Below, one piece after another: positions 1 to 6,707 of a stretch of 7,404 nt of DNA. Numbering within the stretch: position 1 is the first letter of the stretch; each line of letters starts with the position of its first letter. A program made the position numbers and the translations under genes. Origin of the DNA: an uncultured Gammaproteobacteria bacterium (GTDB taxonomy: Bacteria; Pseudomonadota; Gammaproteobacteria; CAJQNE01). The stretch is from the NCBI GenBank assembly GCA_905479545.1, contig CAJQNE010000398.1, positions 1-7,404 of the forward strand, read 5' to 3'. The notes below the pieces were generated by a model that was not told where the DNA came from, made no database searches, and saw nothing but the letters and a program-made list of their open reading frames with translations.

Positions 1-13
1 CCGCTGCTTTGGT

Positions 14-19
14 TATAAT
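14..19 (+). promoter_or_regulatory. Candidate -10 element of the thioesterase gene
   Basis: A perfect TATAAT lies 33 bases before the ATG at 53, which would put transcription start near 26 and leave a leader of about 27 bases. The matching -35 box would fall before base 1, so it cannot be checked. A purine-rich AAAGAGA (40-46) six bases before the ATG serves as ribosome binding site. The hexamer match is seen directly; promoter function is inferred. Confidence 0.4.
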
Positions 20-52
20 TCGCCGCACCTGATAACAATAAAGAGAATCACG

Positions 53-601
53 ATGGACCTACCTACCGGCGCCCAAATCGCCCCGATCGACTCGTCTTCC
101 AAATTGGTTATGACCGTACTGATGTCACCCGATATGGCCAATTTTTCCGGCAACGTACACGGCGGCGCACTGCTTAAAATGCTCGACCAGGTCGCCTGGG
201 CCTGTGCCTGCCGCCACGCCGGTGCCTACGCCGTAACACTATCGGTGGATCAGGTGGTATTTAACCAACCGATTCACATCGGCGACCTGGTGACCTTTCA
301 TGCCGCCGTGAATTACGCAGGCCGGACATCAATGGAAGTCGGCATAAAAGTCACCGCCGAAAACATTCGTGAACGCACCTGCCGACACACCAATAGCTGC
401 TATTTCACCATGGTCGCCGTTGATGAAAACAGCAAGCCAACACCGGTTCCGCCGGTCGAGCCGAAAACCCGCGACGAGCAACGCTGGTTCCGTGGTGCAC
501 AGTTGCGCAGGGAGCTGAACAAAGAGTTCGAAGAACGACAGAAGAAGGTCGTAGAGCAAGTACTGCAGGAAGAGCGCGAGGCCGAACGCCTGGCGCAATA
601 G
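53..601 (+). CDS. Acyl-CoA thioesterase, hotdog fold (YciA/BFIT-like)
   Basis: The 182-residue product is predicted to hydrolyse acyl-CoA thioesters to free acid and CoA in the cytoplasm, as hotdog thioesterases of the YciA/BFIT/BACH type do. The N-terminal 125 residues fit one hotdog domain: N34-V-H-G-G38 starts the central helix, D45 in KMLDQVAW is the expected catalytic acid, and VDQVVFNQPIHIGDLV (about 65-80) matches the family strand pattern with its conserved I-G-D/E-L. Residues 138-182 form a very charged Arg/Glu-rich helix, an extension often seen in this group and probably able to form a coiled coil. There is no signal peptide. The ATG is supported by AAAGAGA at good spacing. The gene is followed by a strong hairpin after five bases, so it is probably monocistronic or the last gene of its unit. 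The family call is firm; chain-length preference cannot be read from sequence. Confidence 0.9.
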   Translation: MDLPTGAQIAPIDSSSKLVMTVLMSPDMANFSGNVHGGALLKMLDQVAWACACRHAGAYAVTLSVDQVVFNQPIHIGDLVTFHAAVNYAGRTSMEVGIKVTAENIRERTCRHTNSCYFTMVAVDENSKPTPVPPVEPKTRDEQRWFRGAQLRRELNKEFEERQKKVVEQVLQEEREAERLAQ

Positions 602-605
602 CCAA

Positions 606-649
606 TTTCATCCAGCACTTCAGCCTGAATGGCGAAGTGCTGGGTGAAA
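606..649 (+). terminator. Strong hairpin after the thioesterase gene, possible terminator
   Basis: Arms 606-621 and 634-649 pair over 16 positions, all Watson-Crick except one T-G wobble (611 with 645). After a one-base bulge (622), an inner GCC/GGC stem (623-625 with 631-633) closes a five-base loop. The hairpin begins five bases after the stop codon. No T-run follows on either strand, so it is not a classical intrinsic terminator. It could act as a 3' mRNA-stabilising structure, a factor-assisted terminator, or a single copy of a dispersed palindrome. The fold is seen in the sequence; its role is inferred. Confidence 0.5.
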
Positions 650-704
650 CTGTAAAAGTGGACTACTATCAATAGAGTTAAAGTTTTGTTGATGGTGGAA
701 AATC

Positions 705-1376
705 ATGTTGGTCAGAAACGGAAAAACCAATACCTGCAAGCGCTGGTGGTACCAGGCGACACTCCTGTCCGGCTGCATCGCTGCCAACGTATTACCCGCT
801 CAGGCAACAACCGACGAGTACGCCCGCTTCGTTATTCCCTACGAGCGACTGCAAAGCGAATTTGTGTGTCTCGATGAGCAAACAATGAACGCCACATTTG
901 GTATTCCGTTATTTAGCTTATTGGTGGGTGTTTTTAACCCGACAATGACCCTGATTGGCGGTGCACCATCGCTTACTTATGACAATATTAACCTGCTGAC
1001 CATGGACGGCGGGATTACGCATCAGTACATTTTTGATAGCGTCACCCCGTCAAACACATGGGAATACAAGCTCAGCATCGACCTTGCGGCAGTAGACAGT
1101 AGCAACGGCAATAGCGCCGCCGGCCGACAAAAGACCATTAACAAGGCCAAACTGGCGATTGTCTCTATCGTCAAAACGGCTGAAACGCTGCATGGCGCTG
1201 GTAACTTTCGGGTCTGGATTAAGGTTGATAATCTGCCGAGTCAAAGCGGGTTAACGGGCAGCCCGGTGCTTACCATGCCGTTAACCACTCCATCCACCGG
1301 TGCAATGTGGCCTTACACGTCAACTAGCCCGGCGTTGCAAACCTATATCAACGAGACAGTTTCTTCTGGGTGTTAA
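705..1376 (+). CDS. Exported protein of unknown function
   Basis: I do not recognise this 223-residue protein. Its N-terminus is basic (R4, K7, K12, R13), then has a hydrophobic stretch (about 18-32) ending in PAQA-TT, a good signal peptidase I site after residue 34. An L21-S22-G23-C24 lipobox-like sequence also exists, but the hydrophobic core before it is short, so lipoprotein status is uncertain. The predicted mature part has only two cysteines, C55 and the C-terminal residue C223, which could form a disulfide in the periplasm. Residues 67-86 are hydrophobic with Gly/Pro, and the last 35 residues are rich in Ser, Thr and Pro. The central part (about 118-175) alternates like beta structure. 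The ATG at 705 follows GGTGGAA (694-700) at suitable spacing. It faces the GerMN gene convergently. That it is a real gene is supported by the signal peptide and ribosome site. Confidence 0.7.
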   Translation: MLVRNGKTNTCKRWWYQATLLSGCIAANVLPAQATTDEYARFVIPYERLQSEFVCLDEQTMNATFGIPLFSLLVGVFNPTMTLIGGAPSLTYDNINLLTMDGGITHQYIFDSVTPSNTWEYKLSIDLAAVDSSNGNSAAGRQKTINKAKLAIVSIVKTAETLHGAGNFRVWIKVDNLPSQSGLTGSPVLTMPLTTPSTGAMWPYTSTSPALQTYINETVSSGC

Positions 1377-1415
1377 ACGGACCGGTTAACGGCTAGGCAG
1401 CTGAGACCGGCTGCG

Positions 1416-1940
1416 CTACCAGGTGTTCTCCATCAGGCTCTGTAAGCGGTCGCCTTCAATGTAAATTTGCACATTATTGACCCTATCCAGCTGCAGCAAT
1501 GTCGCTTGAATGGGTGATAGCACCGTGGCAGCGCCGCAACTGCCGTTGTTAAACCAGGCAAGTGCCGGCTGGCTGAAGTAAATACTGAACAGGCCGTTTT
1601 TCAGCTCGGTGCGAAGCAGATATTTCACCAGCCGGCTGGCGCTGTTTTCGCCCCCCGCCAACAGCTCGAAACTATCAGCAGCACCCGCCAAGCGCTCTTT
1701 GGCGGTCGGCCCTGAGAGCAATTCCAACAACAATGTTTCGGCCTGAATCTGTTCGATTCCGTAGCTGCGGCGCATCACTAAGGTAGCGGTGCAATCCTGT
1801 GCTATCGCCGTTTCGCGATCTGAGAAATATAGCGCTACATCAGCCGGAGCTGCTGAGGCTGAAGGTAGCACTAACACTGTGGCCAGCAATGCCGCAGCAA
1901 TGCCGGTAAGGAAGTTATAAGTCCGAACGGTGTGAGTCAT
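1416..1940 (-). CDS. Exported GerMN-domain protein
   Basis: The 174-residue product has a clear signal peptide: R6, hydrophobic core about 11-26, cleavage after A-S-A30. The rest matches the GerMN domain, named after the Bacillus spore germination protein GerM and also found in non-sporulating bacteria. Visible landmarks are VALYFSD (35-41), the ETLLLELLSGPTAKER stretch (68-83), LFSIYFSQ (117-124) and the final strand VQIYIEGD (157-164). C50 and C135 are the only cysteines and could form a disulfide. The molecular role of GerMN outside spores is not established, so only envelope localisation is predicted. No strong ribosome binding site precedes the ATG. A 104-base spacer separates it from the DUF924 gene upstream, so it may have its own promoter. 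The domain call rests on motif pattern rather than a search. Confidence 0.75.
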   Translation of the reverse strand: MTHTVRTYNFLTGIAAALLATVLVLPSASAAPADVALYFSDRETAIAQDCTATLVMRRSYGIEQIQAETLLLELLSGPTAKERLAGAADSFELLAGGENSASRLVKYLLRTELKNGLFSIYFSQPALAWFNNGSCGAATVLSPIQATLLQLDRVNNVQIYIEGDRLQSLMENTW

Positions 1941-2044
1941 ATTGAGTTGCCAATATCTTCGGCACGCTTAAAATTTAGGCGTACTGCAGTGTACTGACTC
2001 CTGACCCCGGCACAAATTCCATCTGCTGTGCTTTTTGCCTTGGT

Positions 2045-2596
2045 CTAAAACCCTGAACCGGGTTGCCTCAGGAACTCGCGCTCCTCAGCGGTCGAAACGC
2101 GGCCTAGTATTTCGTTACGATGCGGGTAGCGGCCAAATCGCTCGATGATGGCTTTATGCCGACGTTCATAATTAAGATTGCTATCAAACTTGTTGTCCAA
2201 CCTGGCTAGCCTGGCAAACAGCCGTTCCGCTTGTTGATGATCTGCCAACGACTCGCTGTGCATCAACGGCATGTACAGAAACAATCGCTGATCGCCAGCT
2301 AATTCTTTATCTGCCCCGACATTGATAGCTTGCTGCACTAGCTCCAGTGCCAGCGCATCGCTAGCAAAAGCTTTAGCCTGGCCACGGTAGATATTGCGGG
2401 AGAACTGATCGAGCACAATAATTTCGGCTAGCCGACCGTTGGCCGTAGTTCGCCAAAAATCCAGCTCATTGCCGGTGGCTTGCTGATGCGTTACACCAAA
2501 ACGCGCGGCAATTAATGCATCAAATTCAGCGTCTTTTACCCACCATTGGCGAGCTTCGATTTCCTCAAACCAGAATTCTAATACTTCAGTAAACAT
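2045..2596 (-). CDS. DUF924 family protein
   Basis: The chosen start gives 183 residues, beginning MFTEVLEFWF, the normal start of DUF924 proteins (a helical, TPR-like family of unknown function). Other family hallmarks are the WW pair with a following D-A-E-F-D segment, GRLAEIIVLDQFSRNIYRG (about 73-91), LYMPLMHSE, and the C-terminal ERRHKAIIERFGRYPHRN and EFLRQPGSGF. No signal peptide or membrane segment is seen, so it should be cytoplasmic. The frame stays open upstream to 2683, but that extension overlaps the preceding gene and lacks family features. The ATG lies one base after the upstream TAA, with GGGAAC seven or so bases before it, suggesting translational coupling with the amidase-like gene. 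Family assignment is confident; function is unknown. Confidence 0.9.
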   Translation of the reverse strand: MFTEVLEFWFEEIEARQWWVKDAEFDALIAARFGVTHQQATGNELDFWRTTANGRLAEIIVLDQFSRNIYRGQAKAFASDALALELVQQAINVGADKELAGDQRLFLYMPLMHSESLADHQQAERLFARLARLDNKFDSNLNYERRHKAIIERFGRYPHRNEILGRVSTAEEREFLRQPGSGF

Positions 2597-2597
2597 T

Positions 2598-3308
2598 TTA
2601 GTTCCCACAACGTGGCGACAGCGGCGGTGCCGGGCCACCCGGCTGGCAAAGCCGTGTGCTAGCGTACTGAGCGACCAGCTCACCCAATTTCTCCAGCCGC
2701 GGTTTGAGCCAGCGGGCTTGCCGCGGACACGTTAGCTCACCGAGTTCCAGCACCATTTCGGCATCACTGGCATCCACCCAGCGATAGCCATAATAACGCC
2801 GCAGGTTTTCGGTAAAGTTATCCTGCATCCATTCGTGCGGCCAGTAGCTATCGTAGAACCGTTTCCACTGCTCGGCCGCCAGCGGGTCACTTCGGCGGCT
2901 GTAACCGACCGACGCGCCACTGCTGCAGGCCCGCTCAGCACCGTCAAAATGAATAAACAGCGCAAGCCGGGTCTTCGCTGGTCGTAAGCCCCCCGACTTA
3001 GCGGGGTCACGCATAAACGCGTCAACCCGTTTGACGGTAAAGCCAGCATTTTTGAGTATTCTCGCCGCAGTATCAGCAACGATAGGTGTCCATTGCTGCT
3101 CGCTGCCTTGCCTGCTTTCGGCACCGGTTTTACCGGTCGCGCGGTTTTCATGTCCGGCCTGAATCAATACGTCAAAACGTTGCGCGGGCAGTAGCGACGG
3201 TATTGACCAATAGCCTTGCTGGTAGGACCAAATAGCGGCCAGCGGCAACAATACACAGAGCAAGCCGAGGGCAAGGCCAATGGGAAAACGAGGTGGTGTA
3301 GAACGCAT
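2598..3308 (-). CDS. Membrane-anchored amidase_3-like hydrolase (N-acetylmuramoyl-L-alanine amidase family)
   Basis: The 236-residue product has an N-terminal membrane anchor or uncleaved signal (about 10-27, preceded by R2 and R8) and a periplasmic domain. That domain follows the amidase_3 pattern of zinc-dependent peptidoglycan amidases: A-G-H53-E with a Gly-rich loop, a Glu (E70) in the place of the second zinc ligand, the helix IVADTAARILKNAGFTVKRVDA, H120 in LFIHFDG as third ligand, and VLE188LGELT as the likely catalytic Glu region. Inferred role: cutting the amide between N-acetylmuramic acid and the stem peptide, or a related envelope substrate. The domain is divergent and about 190 residues long. 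The ATG at 3308 was preferred because it directly precedes a typical signal anchor, but no good ribosome site is seen; a TTG at 3359 would add 17 residues. The gene ends one base before the DUF924 start. Confidence 0.72.
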   Translation of the reverse strand: MRSTPPRFPIGLALGLLCVLLPLAAIWSYQQGYWSIPSLLPAQRFDVLIQAGHENRATGKTGAESRQGSEQQWTPIVADTAARILKNAGFTVKRVDAFMRDPAKSGGLRPAKTRLALFIHFDGAERACSSGASVGYSRRSDPLAAEQWKRFYDSYWPHEWMQDNFTENLRRYYGYRWVDASDAEMVLELGELTCPRQARWLKPRLEKLGELVAQYASTRLCQPGGPAPPLSPRCGN

Positions 3309-3685
3309 TACGTGCCGGGCTAAGAAGAATGGAGCGGAGTATCCCGCAGCAGTGTGCAAATTCCGTGCAACCGCACAGTCATTACTTCCGAATCGGCTTC
3401 AGTAAACTGCGACGGGAAGTTGAAATAGCCGACTGTTTTTCGAAAAAAAGAGGGTGTCGCAAAAGTGCTTAAGCTCTCAAGTAACCATGAAAATTAAAAA
3501 AACCATTCACGCTGAGCTTGGCGAAGCGCATGCTACGGGCCTTCGACAAACTCAGGTGAACGGCTGTGGGTAGCTCGGAATACGGGCTTAGGCTTTCCCC
3601 CCCTCTGAAACCGAACCTACGAACTCCTCCGCAACTCCGCACAGGCCTTACGACGAACCAGGAGGGGTATTCAACGAGCTAGAAA
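3309..3685. other. Gene-free spacer with repeat remnants
   Basis: No convincing gene lies here. From left to right it holds an AT-rich TTTTTCGAAAAA palindrome (3436-3447), an AGAGGGTGTCGCAAAAG motif (3449-3465) that resembles insertion-sequence ends, a 24-base imperfect inverted repeat (3503-3563), and a run of seven C (3597-3603) inside CTTTCCCCCCCTCT. The promoter of the amidase/DUF924 pair should lie here on the - strand, but I see no convincing -35/-10 pair. No T-tailed hairpin marks the end of the HPt transcript. Confidence 0.6.
3503..3563. repeat. Imperfect palindromic (REP-like) repeat
   Basis: Left arm 3503-3526 and right arm 3541-3563 are inverted copies matching at 20 of 23 paired positions, with one extra base (about 3511) in the left arm, around a 14-base centre. 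The right arm, TTCGACAAACTCAGGTGAAC, closely resembles a palindromic repeat I recall as dispersed through many environmental bacterial genomes (TTCGACAAGCTCAGGGTGAA). The inverted structure is seen directly; membership of that dispersed family is from memory. Both arms have diverged from the recalled consensus, suggesting an old copy. Confidence 0.65.
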
Positions 3686-3985
3686 CTACACCACCTCATA
3701 CTGAATATCGAGTGACTGCAGGTACTGCTCAAGCCGAGCGGTCATCGCTGTCGCTACCGCTGCATTCTGGTCGATGCCCGCCTGCTCCAGCGTGTCGCCG
3801 AGCTCGGTAATTTCATCAAAACCATAGCCCGCACCGCTGCCTTTTAGGTTATGGCCGATATTCTTAATCACCGCAAACTCGCCGCTGCTTATCGCCGCCT
3901 GCAGCGCGGCAATATCGTCTCGTCGGCGCTCCAGGTAAGCCGGAATAAGTGCTTCAAGATCCGCATCAAGTATTAGGGTTGGCAT
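3686..3985 (-). CDS. Stand-alone HPt (histidine phosphotransfer) protein
   Basis: This 99-residue protein is a single HPt domain. The signature is IGH45NLKGSGAGYGF: H45 is the phospho-accepting histidine, K48 and G49 are the usual following residues, and the G-x-G-F tail starts the next helix. Helices before (about 8-34) and after (57-92) fit the four-helix bundle. HPt proteins shuttle phosphate between the receiver of a hybrid kinase and a terminal response regulator. The ATG has an excellent AAGGAA ribosome site about five bases upstream. It lies 84 bases downstream of the hybrid kinase on the same strand with no strong terminator between them, so co-transcription and partnership are likely. 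It is cytoplasmic, with no membrane segment. Confidence 0.93.
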   Translation of the reverse strand: MPTLILDADLEALIPAYLERRRDDIAALQAAISSGEFAVIKNIGHNLKGSGAGYGFDEITELGDTLEQAGIDQNAAVATAMTARLEQYLQSLDIQYEVV

Positions 3986-4069
3986 GATATTCCTTGTCGT
4001 TTTCCGTGGCTGGGGTTCTGGGGTGTTTGGCTCAGAGAATCGGTAATCCGGCAGCCGGTTTAAAATGTC

Positions 4070-6625
4070 TCATTGGTCGCTTTGACCACCTGCGTTCGTC
4101 GCTGGTTCAGTATAAAGCCCGGCTTCCGGACCAAAGCGGTGACTATCCATTTCCTGATAGCGAATAAGCACTCGCGCAACGGCATTCAACAACTGCGTTT
4201 TAGAAACAGGTTTCCGGACACAAATATCAGCACCCAAATCGCGGATCGTTTTCTGAATTTCATCGGAGCCGTGGGCAGTGAAACCAACAATCGGCGCCTT
4301 AAAACCACGCGAGCGCAACAAGGCAATAGCTTCGTAGCCGTCCATCACCGGCATTTCCATATCCATCAGCACCAGATCCGGCCGGTCGGCGAGCGCTTTT
4401 GCAACAGCCTCTTTGCCATCCTCAGCGGTATCGACCTGCACCTTCGCGCCTTTCAGGTAAACCTTTACCAGCGCCCGGATATCAGCGGTATCGTCGGCAA
4501 CTAACACCCGCGCACCGACAATGCGGTTCAGGTCCAGCGGTGGCTCGACCACTTGCGGTATTTCCCGCAAATTACGTTCTTCAGGTCGTGAGTAGGCAGC
4601 CGGAACGCGTAGCGTAAAGGTCGAGCCAACATCAACCTGCGATTCCGCCACTAATCGACCACCCATCAGTTGCACCAAATCGCGGCTGATACTCAAACCA
4701 AGCCCGGTGCCGCCGTATTGCTTAGCAACCGATACGTCCGCCTGCTGGAACGATTCAAATACCCGCGATAACACCAGTTCCGGCATACCGCAGCCGGTAT
4801 CTTCAATACTAATTTCCAGCCAGCCATTATCCCAACCCGCCGACATGTGCACAAAACCATGGCGGGTAAACTTCAGCGCGTTGCCCATAATATTGAGCAG
4901 CACTTGTTTTACCCGAAACTCATCAACCAACAAGCGCGCGGGCATCCGCTCGTCTATTGTCAGTCGAACTTCCAAGCCTTTTTCATCGGCTAACGGCAGC
5001 AGGCCATGGGCCGTCGAGGTGAGCAGTGCCGGAACGTCCGTTACCGCAGTTTCAATCAACATCTGCCCGGCCACCAACTTACTGTGGTCGAGAATGTTGT
5101 TAATCAGCTGCAATAAATGCTGGCAATTATTATCGATAATTTTTCGATAGCTATCACGTTCCCGGAGCCGCTCGCGGCCGTCAAAAGTACCTTCACCGAG
5201 CAAGCGATTAAAACCGATAACGGAGGTAAGCGGCGTGCGCAGCTCATGGGTCATTTGGGCAAGAAACTCCGTTTTTAAATCGTTCGCCCCCTCAGCCGCG
5301 AGCTTTTCGTAGTACAGCGATTGGCCGGCATCAACGTGGTATTTCGCCCGGAATACCAGCAGTACAATGGTGCCCAGCAACAACACCAGGTAGGCAAACA
5401 GCGGATTGCTCAACTGCTTGCAGACGAATAGCAAAAGCAGGAATACCAGAGTAACCAGCAACGCCGTGAGGCTGCTGATAGTTAACACCCCGATTAGGTT
5501 AGAGAACTGCTTGCGTAGCGACAACAATGGTAACAGCAGTGCTATCGCTACCAGTAAGACATTCCAGTGCGCCTGCGGTGGAACCAGCAGCCTATTATTA
5601 TTTAGCGCGTCGTAAAAGTTAGCTTGCAGTCGCAGGCCCGGCACCAGCCCCTGGGGGGTTTTAAACAAACTTGCCTGCCCTGCCGCCGTACTGCCAATAA
5701 ACACCACTTTGCCGGTAAGCTCTTCAGCGAAAAAACTACCGGTAGGGTCGTTGGCCGCTTCAAGCAGAATCTGCCACATCCGCATCGACGGCAACTGGTC
5801 TATATTGGGTGGTACCAATGGCCAGACGCGGCCAAGCTGGTCTATCGGCCAACGGTGCTCGCCCAGCTGCAACTCACCATCTACACGTTCTACGGCAGGT
5901 GCTGTAATTTCAGCTTTGACTGCATAGGCGGCTAACGACAACGTGGGCAAACTGACATTGCGCCCCTGATGCAATAGGTAAAAATGCCGGGCCAGTGCAT
6001 CACGTTCCTGCACTGTCAGGTTCTGTACACCAATACTGCGGGCAACGCTGCGTTGCAGAAATTGTAAATTGGGCAGGCTGACCTCCATCCAGCGTCTGGA
6101 CGGAACTTCATCAGCTACTCGCCAGCCAAAGCGCTCTAGTGTTTGCTGGTACTCCCTCGGCCTGGGCAAACTGGTATTCAGGCCGCTGGCACCAATAACA
6201 ACATTGCCGGCGTCGAGTAAGGCCGCGGTAAGCTGGTTGTCGTAGTCGGTGCTTAGCTCCAGCGGCATCTCCAGCACAATCACTGCCGCACCAGCATTGG
6301 CTACATAGTGAATGAGCGTCGCAATGGCATCGCGACCATAAGGCCATTGGCCATAATCACGAGCGAGAATATCGAAGGTTTCCTGATCGGCGTCGATCAG
6401 CATTACATCGCTGTAGTCCTGCTCACCGGCCACCAGATTATGTGACCAGTCGGACATCAGTGACTGAATATTCTGGTAAAACGGCGTCGCCGAGAACAGG
6501 CTGGTAAGACCCAGAGCGATGGCAATAACCGTTAACGCCCGAAGCGACACTGAGCTTAGGCTACGGCCAATTCGACGTATCGAATCCAGCCATATTCTCA
6601 GTGGTTGCAGCCCGACAGCGCCCAT
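4070..6625 (-). CDS. CHASE2-domain hybrid sensor histidine kinase with C-terminal receiver
   Basis: The 851-residue protein is an inner-membrane hybrid kinase. Order: one membrane segment (about 30-46); a periplasmic CHASE2 sensor (about 55-345), with VMLIDADQETFDIL and WPYGRDAIATLI near its start and GKVVFIGSTAAG and PGLRLQANFYDAL near its end; three membrane segments (about 355-369, 377-401, 408-426); HisKA with H460 in MTHELRTPL; HATPase with N582 in the N box, the DTGCGM G1 box (609-614), an F box near 623 and GGTGLGLSIS (638-647); then a receiver (about 705-825) with D711/D712, phospho-acceptor D755, T783 and K805. All catalytic residues are present, so it should autophosphorylate and pass phosphate to D755. 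The CHASE2 ligand is unknown. GAGGAATT just before the ATG sets the start. Its likely partner is the adjacent HPt. The last 26 residues are an unstructured-looking tail. Confidence 0.96.
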   Translation of the reverse strand: MGAVGLQPLRIWLDSIRRIGRSLSSVSLRALTVIAIALGLTSLFSATPFYQNIQSLMSDWSHNLVAGEQDYSDVMLIDADQETFDILARDYGQWPYGRDAIATLIHYVANAGAAVIVLEMPLELSTDYDNQLTAALLDAGNVVIGASGLNTSLPRPREYQQTLERFGWRVADEVPSRRWMEVSLPNLQFLQRSVARSIGVQNLTVQERDALARHFYLLHQGRNVSLPTLSLAAYAVKAEITAPAVERVDGELQLGEHRWPIDQLGRVWPLVPPNIDQLPSMRMWQILLEAANDPTGSFFAEELTGKVVFIGSTAAGQASLFKTPQGLVPGLRLQANFYDALNNNRLLVPPQAHWNVLLVAIALLLPLLSLRKQFSNLIGVLTISSLTALLVTLVFLLLLFVCKQLSNPLFAYLVLLLGTIVLLVFRAKYHVDAGQSLYYEKLAAEGANDLKTEFLAQMTHELRTPLTSVIGFNRLLGEGTFDGRERLRERDSYRKIIDNNCQHLLQLINNILDHSKLVAGQMLIETAVTDVPALLTSTAHGLLPLADEKGLEVRLTIDERMPARLLVDEFRVKQVLLNIMGNALKFTRHGFVHMSAGWDNGWLEISIEDTGCGMPELVLSRVFESFQQADVSVAKQYGGTGLGLSISRDLVQLMGGRLVAESQVDVGSTFTLRVPAAYSRPEERNLREIPQVVEPPLDLNRIVGARVLVADDTADIRALVKVYLKGAKVQVDTAEDGKEAVAKALADRPDLVLMDMEMPVMDGYEAIALLRSRGFKAPIVGFTAHGSDEIQKTIRDLGADICVRKPVSKTQLLNAVARVLIRYQEMDSHRFGPEAGLYTEPATNAGGQSDQ

Positions 6626-6674
6626 AATTCCTCGTGCAACGTAGTGGTATAACGGCGGTAATTAGCTGGCCGGA

Positions 6675-6707
6675 TAAAAAAATTTACGCAACTAGCGACG
6701 GCTAGCC
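6675..6707 (-). terminator. Weak possible terminator at the end of ctaB
   Basis: On the - strand a CTAGC/GCTAG stem (6705-6701 with 6696-6692, four-base loop), extendable by two G-T pairs, overlaps the ctaB stop codon and is followed after about nine bases by seven T (6682-6676). The stem is short and the T-run is displaced, so termination would be inefficient at best. The T-rich stretch could instead be part of a promoter for the hybrid kinase gene. Confidence 0.25.

Noticed and set aside
329..672. Three overlapping - strand open frames opposite the thioesterase gene
   Set aside because: They are antisense to a well-supported hotdog gene, show low-complexity Ser/Arg/Cys composition, and have no recognisable domain.
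1377..1415. Possible bidirectional terminator between the convergent genes
   Set aside because: Only a five-pair GCAGC/GCTGC stem with an eight-base loop and no T-run on either side; too weak to call.
1981..2008. GTACTG direct repeat and a TGACTCCTGACCCC stretch resembling flanks of REP-associated transposase repeats
   Set aside because: The likeness is partial, there is no paired inverted copy nearby, and no transposase is present.
2597..2683. N-terminal extension of the DUF924 frame to 2683
   Set aside because: It overlaps the end of the amidase-like gene, and the family-typical N-terminus begins exactly at the ATG at 2596.
3309..3359. TTG start at 3359 for the amidase-like gene
   Set aside because: A rare start with poorly spaced ribosome site; the ATG at 3308 places a normal signal anchor at the N-terminus. 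The choice is not certain.
4073..5935. Several + strand open frames of 69-147 codons opposite the hybrid kinase
   Set aside because: They are antisense to a gene whose every domain is intact; the translations match no family and have atypical composition.
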